From positions 6,398,698 through 6,462,697 of the forward strand of contig OZ037765.1 in assembly GCA_964035545.1 (NCBI GenBank): a DNA stretch of 64,000 nucleotides, given 5' to 3'. The translations under genes and the position numbers were made by a program. The notes below the pieces were generated by a model, which was not told where the DNA came from, ran no database searches, and saw only the letters and a program-made list of their open reading frames with translations. This document shows positions 32,259 to 47,200 of this stretch, one piece after another. This stretch comes from Bugula neritina (lineage: Eukaryota > Bryozoa > Gymnolaemata > Cheilostomatida > Bugulidae). The stretch's first letter is position 1. The number at the start of each line of letters is the position of its first letter.

Positions 32259-35200
32259 TCAGGTCTGGTTACTGAAGACATTTGTAGAGACAACTCTTAC
32301 AATCTGCTTGATGCTTTTAATAGAGTCAGCGGAGTTACGAAGGGCAGCAGTCTTGAATGCCACGTCCAACATCTTCTGCCGGTCATCTAAACACACATAC
32401 CATCACATTACTTAACAAACACAAACTTACGAGAAAATATGTCTGGCTGGTAAATCTAGACCAAAAGTTGTTTGCTGACGTTGGAAGGAGCTAGCAAAGT
32501 AAAACTAAACAATGTCTATACAATTATTTCACTTTATACAACACAGGGCCATAGGAGATGTCTAAAATAAAGCTTTACTAACACAATGTTATAATGCATC
32601 TATTTTAGTATCTCTTGCCTACTTCATTATATCTATACAACGTTAGCAGAAAAAAGTAAACAAATGCATAACAATTGGCTAGGATGGTCTAATTACTGTC
32701 CACTCTAGCAGCCTGTTTATTATAAGCAATCAGCACTTAGAACTAAACAATGAAAGGATTTTATTAAACAGTGGCTAACCTTGAAACAGAAGCAATGCCA
32801 GGTCAGCAACATATGTGAGGGCAGTGGCAGAGATGTCAGTGTTATCATGTTCTAGACAGGCTAGGACAGGTGTGAGGAAGTCTGTAGCTACCCTGCAACA
32901 CATGACAGCATAGTGACAAGCAGTGACAAGCAGTGACAAGTGTATGACATATTACAGTAGTAGGTGATGCCAATGGCTTCAAGCTTGTAATGAATGAAGT
33001 TGTAGCAGTGAGTCAGGAACAGCTTTATTACTATGAGTCATACTCTGGCAGGCAGTTCAGGTGCTCTAAGCAGGCAGTTCAGGTGCTCTAAGCAGGCAGT
33101 TTAGGTGCTCTAAGCAGGCAGTTCAGGTGCTCTAAGCAGGCAGTTCAGGTGCTCTAAGCATGCGCTATTAGTTAAGTTTTTTTTCTACACTAACTTTTCC
33201 AACATGGAACAATAACAATATAAAACTTTGGTAAAGGGTTAGAAATAGTATTAAGTTTATAAGTGGATATGGAGATGTTAGCTTAAGAGGAAAACAAGAG
33301 TGTAAACGATAAAAAGATGATATGATGAGTAAATATAAAACAAGAAATGATATCTCTGCCGGTAGTAACATATCTGAGAAGATATTCTACCTGGGATTAT
33401 GCCGACAGTAGCGGGTGATAAGTTTAAATGTAGATTCTCTAATTTGTTTATTCAGTGACAGAATAAGATGCTTGAACTCATCCTAAAACAAATACACAAC
33501 GTACATTTGTGATGCAATAGGCAATGTTCACACAGCTGAGTAAATCTACGCTCATTCTCACAGGTGCTCCCAAATTCACAACTTATTGAACAAACCCGGT
33601 TTATAAACATAACAATTACAATAAAGCCTTAACATTATAACATAGTCACTATGATGTTTTGCATATACTAAATGTCACAAGTGGGTAGAAACATTATACA
33701 AGAAGTTGTGTGCCCATGACGGGGACATGCAAAATGGAATTACAACTCCATAAAACCTGTAAAGACTGTGAAAGTAAAACAAGTTGTTGCAAATATTACA
33801 AAATAAAAACATCTCCAATCTATAAAACATATAACACGGCAAATTACAGAATACATTGTGCTTATTTTTCCTAAAATGCTACAGAATTAACCGCAGCAGC
33901 TGTGCGTATTTGCTGAAAGTTCATCATAGAAAAAGATACAAGAGAGAAAGGTTTGCCAACAGCTGTGTAAGGAGAAGTATACGTACCAGGCAATGACTCA
34001 ACACATCAATAACTTTCTTGGAGGTCTGCTCCAAATCACCCAGAGCACTAAGAATATCTGAAACAGTGACTATGCTCTCAATAAAATAAATCAACAATAT
34101 AAAACTTTCTCGTTCAATAGAATTGCTTCTTAGCCAAGTATAAGAGGCAGTAATTAGTGCAAGTGGGTAAATTACTTTGTCCTAATATTGAGTGAAACAG
34201 TACAAAAACACTACCTTCTGTAGGCGCATCCTTGCCAAGCTTTCTTAACGTAGCCTTCATCTGTTCATTTGTAAATGTATTGCTTTCTGAAGGGACGGTT
34301 AGCACAAACCCTCCACTCAGTAGGTCAGAACAACTGGGAGATTCTATAGCTTGTGGCATGCATGTGGCTGTGGCCAGTGACTTCAAACTTTGGTTCTTAT
34401 TATACTTGGAATCATTTTGTAGCAAACTGTAAGTACAATATTAAAGCAGCTGAAACACCAGTAACGGTGAATAATATATAATATAGTAATACTAGATTAG
34501 CATAGTGGTAGTAATAAACAGTAAAAATTTCCCAGCACATTACAATATTTTCTTTGAAAAATAAGTAAAAAGATATATTAATAACAAAGCAAAAAATACT
34601 TAAACTGGAACAGTACTTGAAATGTTTGTCTATGTCAAGTAACTTTCACCATAAACGATGAAATCACAATTGTTTAAACTTTAAATCATCGTTTAAAACA
34701 AATGACTTTTACAGGAGGCTGTAAATGAATGCAATGCAATCAGATGAATATAAAATTACTAAATTCATCACATGAAAAAACCTGTACTCTACATTCATTA
34801 TACATATCAATTGTTTGTTTTTAAAATTTTTTCAGTATTTTCACATGACTTTTGTAGAAACAATTTCCATTGAAATTACAATTTTAACATCACACAGTAT
34901 TGCCCTTATAACAAAAAGGTTTATTGTTTTTAGATTTCTATGATTCAAGGTACCACTATAGGGTAAAATATTAATATTAAATACATTTATTAATTTCAAG
35001 TTTAATTGTTAAGCACGAATGGACAGGTTCTAAAAAAAAAATATATCAAATTTGACGAAGGTCATTGCAGTAATAATATTTTGGTTCACACATATTACAC
35101 TGTACACGCAGCATACAACAGATAGAATATTATAACATCAGTGAACATCTCACTTGAGTAAATCTTTGTACTGGGAAATAGTCCTTATACAGAGATCTGG

Positions 35201-38200
35201 CAAACAGCTGAAGAATTTACAGAGAATAGCAATAAACTTGATGATCAGAGCAGCCAAGACATCGTCATTTTGAGTTCCATGAATCTGCAATCACATGCAT
35301 ATGATGAACCTTACACTCTGAGTGGATAAACATAGCAGGTTAATAGTAGAATACATTCATCCCCACCTCTCAACCCCACCTCCCTACCCCCATTCTATTT
35401 ACTTGACAACTAGCACCTAAGTAATGTAGGTTAAACTACAATTTGGCCAACAGACTTTGAAAAACATTTGGTAAGTTTTATCAGATTTCGCACATAATAG
35501 TTATAAATAATATCACATACAACTAGCTCACCTTGATAACATTGAAATAAGACTCAACAATATCTGGGAATTGAGGATGTAGATATATATGCGGCTGTAG
35601 TAGTTCAACCAGGCCTAGGATGTTGGTGTGTAGAAGTAGCATGTTTCTGTGCAGGAACTCTCCAAACACAAACTGCGCTCTCCCACCTAGCAGTGAGCTC
35701 ATCATCGACACATGCCTGACCAAACAGACAAAAATAGTAACAAAATAAATAAATAAACAACATTAGACATATTGATTCATTGACAGTTAAAGCAGAAGAA
35801 TTTCAAGAGTCAACAAGAAAGTGACCAAAAAGCTGAAATACCAGTCAACTAAGTTTACCAAATTGAAATCTTTTGGCTCCATATTTTCAATAAACCAGAG
35901 AAGTTGAATAAAGGGAAGACAACTGCAGAGAGAAGTGAATCACCTGTGAAATAGAAGTGGGTGGAGAGAAGCGAGTTTGCGGCAGGCTAGAGTGGCATCA
36001 CTGCTGCTGACAGCGTACTTCTTGCCGGCCTTGACCCTGCCCAGAGTAGAGAGGGCAGAGTGGATCTCAGAATCCAGAGTACACGACCCGTTCAATACCA
36101 ACGTCATGTCCTTCTGCAGAATACTGGGGTCCCCCAACCAGTGGATTATTTCTATAAGTAAATTAATTACCTCATAAGGTGGCAGAAGTATACAGTATTA
36201 TAGTATACAGTATTATAGTATACAGTATTATAGTGTACAGTATTATAGTGTACAGTGTTACAGTATTCCGTGTTATAGTATACAGTGTTACAGTATTCAG
36301 TGTTATAGTGTACAGTGTTACAGTATTCAGTATTATAGTATACAGTGTTACAGTATTCAGTATTATAGTATACAGTATTATAGTGTACAGTGTTACAGTA
36401 TTCCGTGTTATAGTATACAGTGTTACAGTATTCAGTGTTATAGTATACAGTGTTATATTATGCCAGTAAATAAACAAAATGCCGAATAAAAAGCTGCAAG
36501 GAATGATTGCTATAATATAATATTACATAGCTGGCAGCAGCAGCAGCAGCACATACCAGGTCTCTGGGTGTACAGCGAAACCAGGAGACGTCTGTTGCTG
36601 ATGCTGTATTGGTAAGAGCTGACGGCCTGAGACTCGAGGTAGAGGACGAGAGAGTGGAGGACAGACTCGTCAACGCAGCAGTCGAGTAACAGTTGAACTC
36701 TGTGAGTGGATGTAACAGCAGTCCTATCATTTTCTGTATTATAAAAAGATGACTGCAACTTATAATACTAATATTATTTGCATACTACAAAGACATATAA
36801 GTTACTAAAGTTAGAATAATTAAACAGACTACACTTACTGGCTAAATACTGGATGAAACTTGACATTTTTGATGCCAAAAATTGGCTGTATCAGCAAAAT
36901 AATAACAATATCTATCTGTATTCACTGCTCAATCTCCACCTACATACAATTGCACACATGTAACCGAGCATATTGAGTTACCTGCAACACTTACCTGAAT
37001 GTGACAAGCTTTCTCCCTCCAGACATATAAGATGCGCCACCATTTGTGTTTGTTCTCTGGTTAGACAGAGCACATTCTCTGACACTGGTTTCTACAACCA
37101 CACCAAGCCATGCAGTACCAAACACTTTCATGTATTGAATAAAGTAATGAACAAAAGAATTTAAAACTTCCTCGGAATAATATGTTGGCCACTATGTTTA
37201 GACAATTGATGCTGCAAACAGTAAATTATCATTCTATTATTACTAGCATTATTTAATTACTTAAATAAAGTCATTTAAAATATGACTATCAAATAGAATA
37301 TGCATGGAAACACCATACATTATTTAATAACAAAAATAAAGTAATTTAAAATAGATTATACATGACTGCACCCTACAGGATATTATACCTTGGGTTTCCT
37401 TTGCTCTCTTCCTTGATACAGCTTAGGATGACTGATACACACAGCTAAGAAGTCGAGGACAGAGGAGGGAGTCCACTGACTCACTCTATCAGCAGACAAC
37501 AGCCTGTCAATAGTCTTTCTTATGGTGCTCCATCTAGCTTGGTGAGTAAGGAGGGAGCGGAGGTATGCGGGCCCAGCCAGCGTAGATTTAGACTGAGCAC
37601 CTGCGTGACCTCCAACAGCACCTGCGGGGGCAGCTCCTTGTCCAAACAGCAATTTGTCTTGCAGCTCAGTGCAGAGGTTGTCTATTTCAGGGTCGAGTAA
37701 CTCCAACCAATCAATTATCAAACCAAGCATTGCTTTACTTTCTTGTCTAGAAGGATAAGATACAGCTCTCCCTCTCACAATGAGAACAAAAATTCTGAAA
37801 ACTAGTTATTTCATCAGCTTGTGACTCAAGAGTAAAGTTAACTCCCTTTCCAAATTACAGTATTTTAGTGATTATATTCAACTTAAAAAGGGTGTTTTCT
37901 CAAAAAAAGTTGATAATTTTTTCCTGTATTTTCTTAGCTATTGAAGAGAACTACTAATACTTACCCTCTCTGTATCCTATAAGCTTGTTTTATGCACGTC
38001 TCTATAGCCTCGGCCCGTTTATTAGAAACACACAAGTTCACCATTTGCTGACTAAACGCTGACGCACTATCCAATGACGTGGCAGAGAGAGAAGACAACT
38101 TTGAACACACACTCTTCACAGTACTTTGCACAGTTTTAGACAATACGGACTCATTTCTCAGCATTTCGAAAAGTTTTAATGTGATAGATTTCTCTGTCTC

Positions 38201-41200
38201 AGTAGTCTAAAATACAAAACTCACCATAACTAATAAAGGCTAGCATTCTCAAAACCAATCAGCAATATACTATCAACTTTATCATCAACTAAAAAGGTAG
38301 CAGCCATGGTCTAGGAGTTAGAGTGTTTGCTTAGTGAACACGAAGTCATGGGTTCGAACCCGAGTAAAGGCCATTGGTGATATTAGGAAAAACATCCAGT
38401 TATAATTGCTCCTGTGCCACATCTGAATAACTCCTTAGTCTAATTTAACAAAAATCCTTTCCATCAGGGTTTCTTACAGATATAGAGACTATAAACTTGC
38501 GTGAATGAGTTTATTTTATCAACTATAACTATAGCCAACAACCTTAACTCCAAGTAGCCTTAATAAAGCAGCCGAGAGGTGGGGGGCAGAGTTCAGTGCA
38601 GTAACGAAACGGGATTTGTCTGACCCTGACATGACCTCGACCAGTACTTGAATAAACTGAGTTCTCCTGGAGGGATCAGTAACCAGAGTGTGCTGGGCGA
38701 CCATCAATCCTTCCTTACATGATACCTCATTACACAGTTTCTGTAAACATAGACAGAGTACAGGGGAATGCAACTCCCAGGGCAAAAGAAAGTACATAGA
38801 GCTGATACAATAATATTTTATACACTAGTGTATAAACATGCAAACATAAACTCCTAGCAACTTTCTTTTTATTACTTAGCTACACTCACCGTATGCACAA
38901 AGCTGTGAAGGTCTGTGTCCATAACCTTGACATTTCTAGACTCCAAGGTTGACAGAGTACGCGACACTTTCCCCGATCTCTTAGTTTTGATAACAGAATG
39001 AGGCTCTGAAGTATCCATAGCCTCAGAGCCATCTTTGTCAAGAATAGTGGCAAATACAGCGCCTCCAGAGACGCCCCTCAACCTTTGAGTACCTAATAAC
39101 TGACTAAGGTACTGTTTCTGTGCCTCCGCAGCTGTCTTTACAGCCTACAGAGTGATATATCAGTGTGTATAATGAGACGTGTGTTACAGGCTATTTTATC
39201 ACCAACTTGTAAAAAAAAGAAATAACATTCCCACACTAAATACGTCAAGGCATTTGACTTTACAAGTTTAGAGAAACACATGTGAACGCTTTTCTGTCCA
39301 CAGGTGCTTCTTCTACGTAGAGAAGCTTCAATTTAGTGAATTTAGAAACATAATGATTTGTACTTTATAAAAATAAATCTTATAATAAAGAAAAATAAAG
39401 ATATTGTAAAGCATCATTAGGTATAATTTAGCTATACAACATGTATTCGTGCAACAATTTTGATATCTCACACTTTCTTACCTGTGGATCTTTCTGAGAG
39501 AATTGATCAAGAAGTTTAAGTATAGCATTTACAGCATTTACTGGGAGGCCAAAGGACTGGAAGTAGAGAATAAGTTGCGCTATAGTTACGTCACTCAGAG
39601 CTGTAAGTACAAGCATACAGTACAGTTGTAACAGAATGTACATATGTGTCTGTGCTTTTCAGCTGTTTATAGGAGTTACCGTGATTCCAGCAACAAATAA
39701 CGGAACTTATGCTGCAATTTCATGAAAGACATGGCTATAAAGTCATAGCAAGACTCTATGACAATATAGTACCATTACGTATATCAGTAGATAGACTCTA
39801 TGACAATATAGTACTATTACGTATATCAGTAGATAAAAGTCAGAGAGTTGTCTGTACCTGCGCTGATTAGCCGAGTGTTTCCTGTTTGCAACATTTTCCT
39901 TCGCAGACTATCGGTGAAGAGGTTGGCAAGGTCAGAGTTGGTGAACATACACCCGACTGGTAGAGCTCCCGACTCAGGGAACCACAACTCCAGAAGCTGA
40001 TTGTTCACGCCCATACTGGACTCTGTGAAATATTATATTCAATGACTGTAAAAACATCTGTACAAGAATCATATATGCTGACTTCATAAGCAATAGTCTG
40101 AGGAAGAATTATTTTACTTGTAAAAGATGGTAGTTCTAGAATCTTCCTATTGGCTTGATATGAGTATTTGCTAAGTCTAATAAGAATACCAAATGCGCTT
40201 AGTTAGCTCTGTGTCACAATAAACTACGTTCATGAAATTCTCATAAGTATTGTTGAGCCAACTTTACATGTGTAATATAACATCAATTACACTGTACAAG
40301 CAACAGAAAAAAAGATATTTATTTGCTTCAAGAGAGGTGAGCATTTTAGTGTTTGTTAAGTTCACAGCTAAGCGTATAATTTTATTTAAATAATATTACT
40401 GTATAATATAAGGAATGAAGTAAACATTTAAATTAAGGTGAGAATATAATATTATATATTAAAATACCTGAATGTTGATTATGAGACAACAACTCCATAA
40501 CTGCATGTACAATTCTCATATCCAATACAACAGAGTGACTTTGGGGCCATTCAACCATGACAGCGTAGGAGTTGTCTTCCTAAATATATATAAATATAAA
40601 CATGTATAAATACACAAGAGCCACGCATAGCATCAGTTGTGTAAACACAAGTGTCAAGGTACCTATGATAAGGTCATAAATTACTAACTCACTATAACAC
40701 AATTAATAGTATGACGCACAGTTCGGCTGCCCAGTTACAAATTTATGTAGTGCTAATCCATGCAAAATATCTTGGCTAAAAATAAGTTCAATATCACAGT
40801 TGTATGATGGAGAAGATTAGTTTCAATGAAAAAGTAGTTCATTCAGTTTTTGTTCGTTTGAGTGAAGTTTATAGATGCTCTCTGATGTTTTATTTGATCC
40901 CAGGTTATAACATAAACAACAGCCAACTCAATCTTAACAGTATAATTATAATAATTATTATAATTTGATAAACTGTGGTAAATTATTTAAATCATTTAAA
41001 TTGCTAATGAATACTAAATTAAATGATTTGCAACACTATACCTTCAATCATGAATCAAATATTAAGTTATATAAATGTTTTATCACCAACCACAATTGGT
41101 AAAACAACGCTATCACCGTTGCAGAAAATAGCTCAGCTATTACTGCAGATTACAACATTACATAAATATAACCCAACAGTCCTGCTTTAAAGAAGCACTG

Positions 41201-44200
41201 GTAATGAGTCATCAAGTTTCAAGCATACCTGAGTGCTGGAATAGCCTATGCAGTAAAATTCAAGCCATAAAAGTAAAAAGTAAAAAGTAAAAGTAAAACA
41301 CAAACCATAGAATTATTGAGTGAAACACAAACCATAAAAGTATTAAGTGAAACACAAACTGTGGAATTGCCTACCCATTCAAAAGCAGACTTGCGAGCTA
41401 TAGCATCTTCAGTGAAGTGCTTAAAATTGAGTATCAGCATGTCGTATGTTTCTGAGTGACTTAGAAGTTGATTACATAATGCTGGTCTTGAACACAACAT
41501 CTTAGATATCTCCTGTAAAGAAAAAAAGTCCAAAATATTCAAAACAAAAATCAATATAGTGATATCTTCAATACCCAAAATATTGAAATTGAAGCAAATG
41601 ATGTGCTTTCGATTTAGCCTTAATCTTGCAATTAGTAGCTTTGCTCAAGGTAAGTAGAAGGTACCCTTTCAGTGAATGCATTCAGCTGTGGCTACAAGAA
41701 TAATGCTAAACAATGCAAAACTTTCAAAAAGCTAGAATAGTAAATGCTGGGAGTTATAATCACCACCTAGAGCAGGGCTATCCAACAGATTGGACAACCT
41801 AGACCTAGAGCATTGACAGTGTAGCCTAAGAATCAACTAGTAACTTTACTAAATTTATCAACATAGCGGGTGCTCACCAGTATAGCCAGAGATGGCTCTT
41901 TTCTGTACATCTTAGACTCCATCAGATAAGTTATGTACGCAGACACTACCTCATAGTCTGTCTCCACATGTAGTGCCTGAGAGTGTAAGAGACCATAGAA
42001 TACATATTGTGAGTAGATTACTTATATCTATGTAGCTGAGGCTACTCTACAGAGGCACACACATCACCATATATCTCAGACTAAACTGTTTTCTTGTACA
42101 CATGTGGTAAGACTTACAGAGACTCACATGTACTGTTATGTACAAAACACATACATATCATAGAGGTGCGGGTTAAAGCTCTCTCCAGGATGAAATATTG
42201 GTATATAATTAATAAGAGTAATAACCAACTTTTATGCAATTGCAGTCTAATATTTGTACTACACATAAGACAAGCTGTCTGAGCTGCAGGAGGTGATAGA
42301 CTAGTATTACTAGAGCCAAAGGCTATCAATCGTTATATCATTTTTAATCGAGTAAAATCTGGACAACAGCTAGTTTTCACGCCAAGAGATACCCAATTTA
42401 CTGATTTACTGATTCTCTTTAACTTAGATAATTAGAAGAATTATTGTTGAGGCAAGTTTAGTTTTCCCACGAGTAAAATGAAATAATAATTTCACCCCAT
42501 TAGGGTGACTGACCAGTGTGTTCGTATACGAGCAACAAACTTAAATATAATATTAGAAAATTCTTCAAGAAATTGGCAGAATATGCGAATAGAAGTATTG
42601 ATACAACCAAAAAAAAAACTGTAGATTAAATTACAAGTGAAAGAAAGCATATAGGCGGTGATATTACCTTCTGTATGGAGGTCTGAATCAGGTCTTCTAC
42701 ACTGCTAAACATACTGATCTCCGGGATATTGACATGTAACCAGTCGAACTGATTACTGTCAGTATTGATATCTATGTCCATTGCTTGCTGGGTTACAGGG
42801 TCCACGAACATAGTCCTCAGTGCCTGTAATGGTAGAGCTACCCGGTCAGTCATACCACTAAGTGAAGCGAGATGCACTCTAACTTTGTGTGCATATAAAT
42901 ATTAGATGAGTGAGAGTAGAGTCCATGGCTTCATCAGCATGAGATCTCAAAGTATCCGGGAGAAAAAGAGATCAAGCAACATAACAGCCTTTAGCATTAG
43001 GATTCATTTATTGAAACATTTACACTATAATTTAGCAGAATATTTCTTTGTTAAAAGTTATTTTATTTTTTTAATTGCTCACTCAATAAGAAAACTTAAT
43101 GCTCTTAGTAAATTTCACCTTAAGAAATGTTCAGCCATTTGTAACATTTAGTAAAAAACACAAAAGATAATTATAAAATCTGATGGAAACTTGTTTTGTT
43201 GATATGCAAATTAACATAGTTGAGTACCTTAACTGACAGATCTCTGGTGTAAGGGGAGGTAGAGTACAGCCTTTCAAAGAAGTAGCCAATAACTTGAAAA
43301 GCAGGGCTATCACCATCTTCAGTATCAGAAGGCTGCTGCATTATCATCTGCAGTCTCTGCAGCAGACGGTCGTGACGTGCAATCTTCTGGAATACCACAA
43401 AACTGATATTTAGGAGTTGCCCTTTTAAACAACTGCGCAGACAAGACTACACCGTATTTTCTGCATATATACCAGAGAAGATACTGATGTGAAACCAACA
43501 TGTCAGTTGTTAGAGATGGAAGTCATATGTACTATTGGGCAGATAACAGTAAGTTTCTTTTCCAAATAGTCCATTTCATTGGCCAATTTGATAAAGAGGG
43601 ATGAAAAGCTTATAAATATAACAGTAAAGTGAAGTCTACAGAATTAGTATGTATTGGGAACATAAATACCTGACTGTGTTTAGCCTTAGGATCTTCGCTC
43701 TTACTGTCACCATTAGACATGAGTAGAAACTCACACAAACATTGAATGGGCAGAACATCCAGCGAGCCCTCACTAGACTCAACCAACTCCGAGAGCCAAG
43801 GCATTGCATTAGAAGTTCCCTGAGAATATATAATTCTTGTATTGACTGAAAATTAAATTACAGCAAAACAAAAAGAAACCTACACATTATCATAGTCCAT
43901 TACAATCCAGACAAAAATTAGAATACAAAACTGATGAGTGCTAGATTATAAAGCTTTCCCTTTCTGAAAAAACAGGCTGTAAACAAACTATAAAGAACAT
44001 TCAATGGAAAAAGCAACATGAATGATTCATAACTGATCTAATAGAGGAGTATAATGATACCTGCTTCTGAATAACTTGAAGTAGAAAGTCTGGGTTCCTA
44101 CTTTTGGATAGTGTGTGGCCCAAATGTAGAGACGAGTTTAGCATCTTGACTTCTTCTACTATTTTAGCTGGCGGTTTACGAGATGGACCACTGCAACATT

Positions 44201-47200
44201 ATACAGCATATACACTACTAACTAACATATACACTACTAACTAACATATACACTACTAACTAACATATACACTACTAACTAACACATACACTACTAACTA
44301 ACATATACACTACTAACTAACACATACCCTACTAACTAACATATACACTACTAACTAACATATACACTACTAACTAACATATACACTACTAACTAACATA
44401 TACCCTACTAACTAACATATACACTACTAACTAACATATACACTACTAACTAACATATACACTACTAACTAACATACACACTACTAACTAACATATACAC
44501 TACTAACTAACATATTCACTACTAACTAACATATTCACTACTGACTAACATATACACTACTAACTAACATACACTACCAACATACACTACTAACTAACAT
44601 ATACACTACCAACATACACTACTAACTAACATATACACTACTAACTAACATATTCACTACTAACTAACATATTCACTACTAACTAACATATACACTACTA
44701 ACTAACATATACACTACTAACTAACATATTCACTACTAACTAACATATTCACTACTGACTAACATATACACTACTAACTAACATATACACTACTAACTAA
44801 CATATACACTACTAACTAACATACACTACCAACATACACTACTAACTAACATATACACTACTAACTAACATATTCACTACTAACTAACATATACACTACT
44901 AACTAACATATTCACTACTAACTAACATATACACTACTAACTAACATATACACTACTAACTAACATATACACTACTAACTAACATATACACTACTAACTA
45001 ACATACACACTACTAACTAACATATACACTACTAACTAACATATTCACTACTAACTAACATATTCACTACTGACTAACATATACACTACTAACTAACATA
45101 TACACTACTAACTAACATATACACTACTAACTAACATATACTACCAACATACACTACTAACTAACATATACACTACCAACATACACTACTAACTAACATA
45201 TACACTACTAACTAACATATTCACTACTAACTAACATATTCACTACTAACTAACATATACACTACTAACTAACATATACACTACTAACTAACATATTCAC
45301 TACTAACATATGCCTTACTTGCTGAACAGTGCTAATAAAAATAACTTACAGCTACACAGTACACAATTTCACAAACAGAATGACAAATACAGTGCGAATA
45401 CTTTAGCCTACCTGGCGTTCATACTAATCAGCTGTGAGAGCAACAGACTATTAGTCTCCGTGATGGTCACATTACTCGTTGCTGCCGCTAAATGACCTTC
45501 AAACTCCAGAATTTCCTGTTTCTCCAGTTCGCAGATCTAACGGCATGTATAAGAAATGAGTGATGAATATTGCTATAGTGTTGGTAATTACACTAACTGA
45601 AAATGCATTGCCAACAGTCAAGCACAAAAAGAGGAAACACATTTATTTGTAAGATGTAGTCTGACCTGTCTCTCCTGAGCTACCAGCTGCTCCATGTCAG
45701 TGCCAGAGCTGACAGGTGGAAACAGGTACCTGTTGGTCATCACCATCTCCATAAGCATCTCCAGAGTTGGGTACTCCTTCCAGACATATTTACCTGAAAT
45801 ATTGAGACTAAAACATTAGCCTTTAGCATATTATATGCTACTATCAGCTGAAGAAAGTTCATTATTGAATTGGAAATTAGTATAGGGCTAAATATAAAAC
45901 TTTTGACATTCAAATTAATTTCCAATATTTTAATAAACATTAGAGTTCCATATTTTTATAATGAATACTTCTATAAATTGCATTCTATTGTGTAAATACA
46001 TACTACTATGTATTAAATTATTAAATTACATACTATTATTTACAAATTACATACTCTAAGCAAAAACTATACCTTTCAACATTAAAATGAAACTATTAAC
46101 ACACGCAAGCACAAGGATAAAAAAACACAACTTACCAAATGTAGTTGGATTATATGCGACCAAAACAAGTATTAATAGCCATGATTTCCAAAACATGGAA
46201 GCGATAGCAAGGTGGGGAGGTCTGTAGCCTTTCGGTAATTTAATATTATCTGGGTGGTGATAAGTTGATACATTTAATAGCAATTTCACAACGTCTAGAT
46301 TCTTAATCTCCAAGGCAGGATAATCTACAATAAAATGTGTAATGAAATGTAGTTGTACGATATTAGCAGCAAAGAAGAAATCACTTACCAGTCAGCAGTG
46401 TCTCAAAAACATTGAGAGAAATTAGAGTCCTTAAAATAACTTTTCACGAACTTTACTCAGTTATATTTTGATATGAGATTTGAAAATTGAAACGACCCCC
46501 AATTGGAAATCTCTTGATAATTTCTTATAATCTTAAATTTATGTTTTTCAATTAACACTTGCATAGGGAAATTAACACAGCATTGATGAAAAGAGAAACT
46601 TGAAGATATTACTTCTATTCTTGCAACATTTTCTGCTTACAACAGCTATGCACTGTTTTCATACTTCTATTGATGAGTTGCAATGAAGACTGATTATTAG
46701 TTTTTGCTATTATCACTAATTTACTGTTCTTTACATTAAATATAGTTGACACTAACTAGTGACTTTGAGAGCAGCTGCTCTGTTCACCATTAGCTCCATA
46801 ACATCAAGAGCATCAGAAGCTTTAAGGGGGTACTCTCCATCCATGCCCATCATGAGCAACCTTAGCAGAGTGTCCTCCAGCACTGGGGTCTCTGAGGCTA
46901 AGCGCAACATAATCTTTCGATCCTACAGCAGAAAACAAAACACGCTTCAGAACTGCGAAAGAAATAGGAAGACAAATTAAGACACGACACAACTTATAAT
47001 AAGGAATGTTATACAACCAAAGCAAAAAGATGTCAATTTGATAAAATCTTACAATAAATTAACAATGACTTACATATAATAAGAAATATTATGCAGCAAA
47101 AAAGGAAGATGCTAAAACCTTGCAATAAATAAACAAAAAATTTAAATTCTTGAACAATTTTGAGATTTATGAGATATTGCCAACTGTTAATTCTCAAGTG

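Noticed and set aside
36172-36477. Open frames of about 100 codons on both strands rich in Tyr, Ile, Val or Thr
   Set aside because: Pure products of the 15-bp minisatellite in an INTS1 intron; the period is a multiple of three and the unit has no stops.
38296-38368. Functional tRNA gene
   Set aside because: The A box and anticodon arm are imperfect, the acceptor stem does not close, and a SINE-like tail follows the B box.
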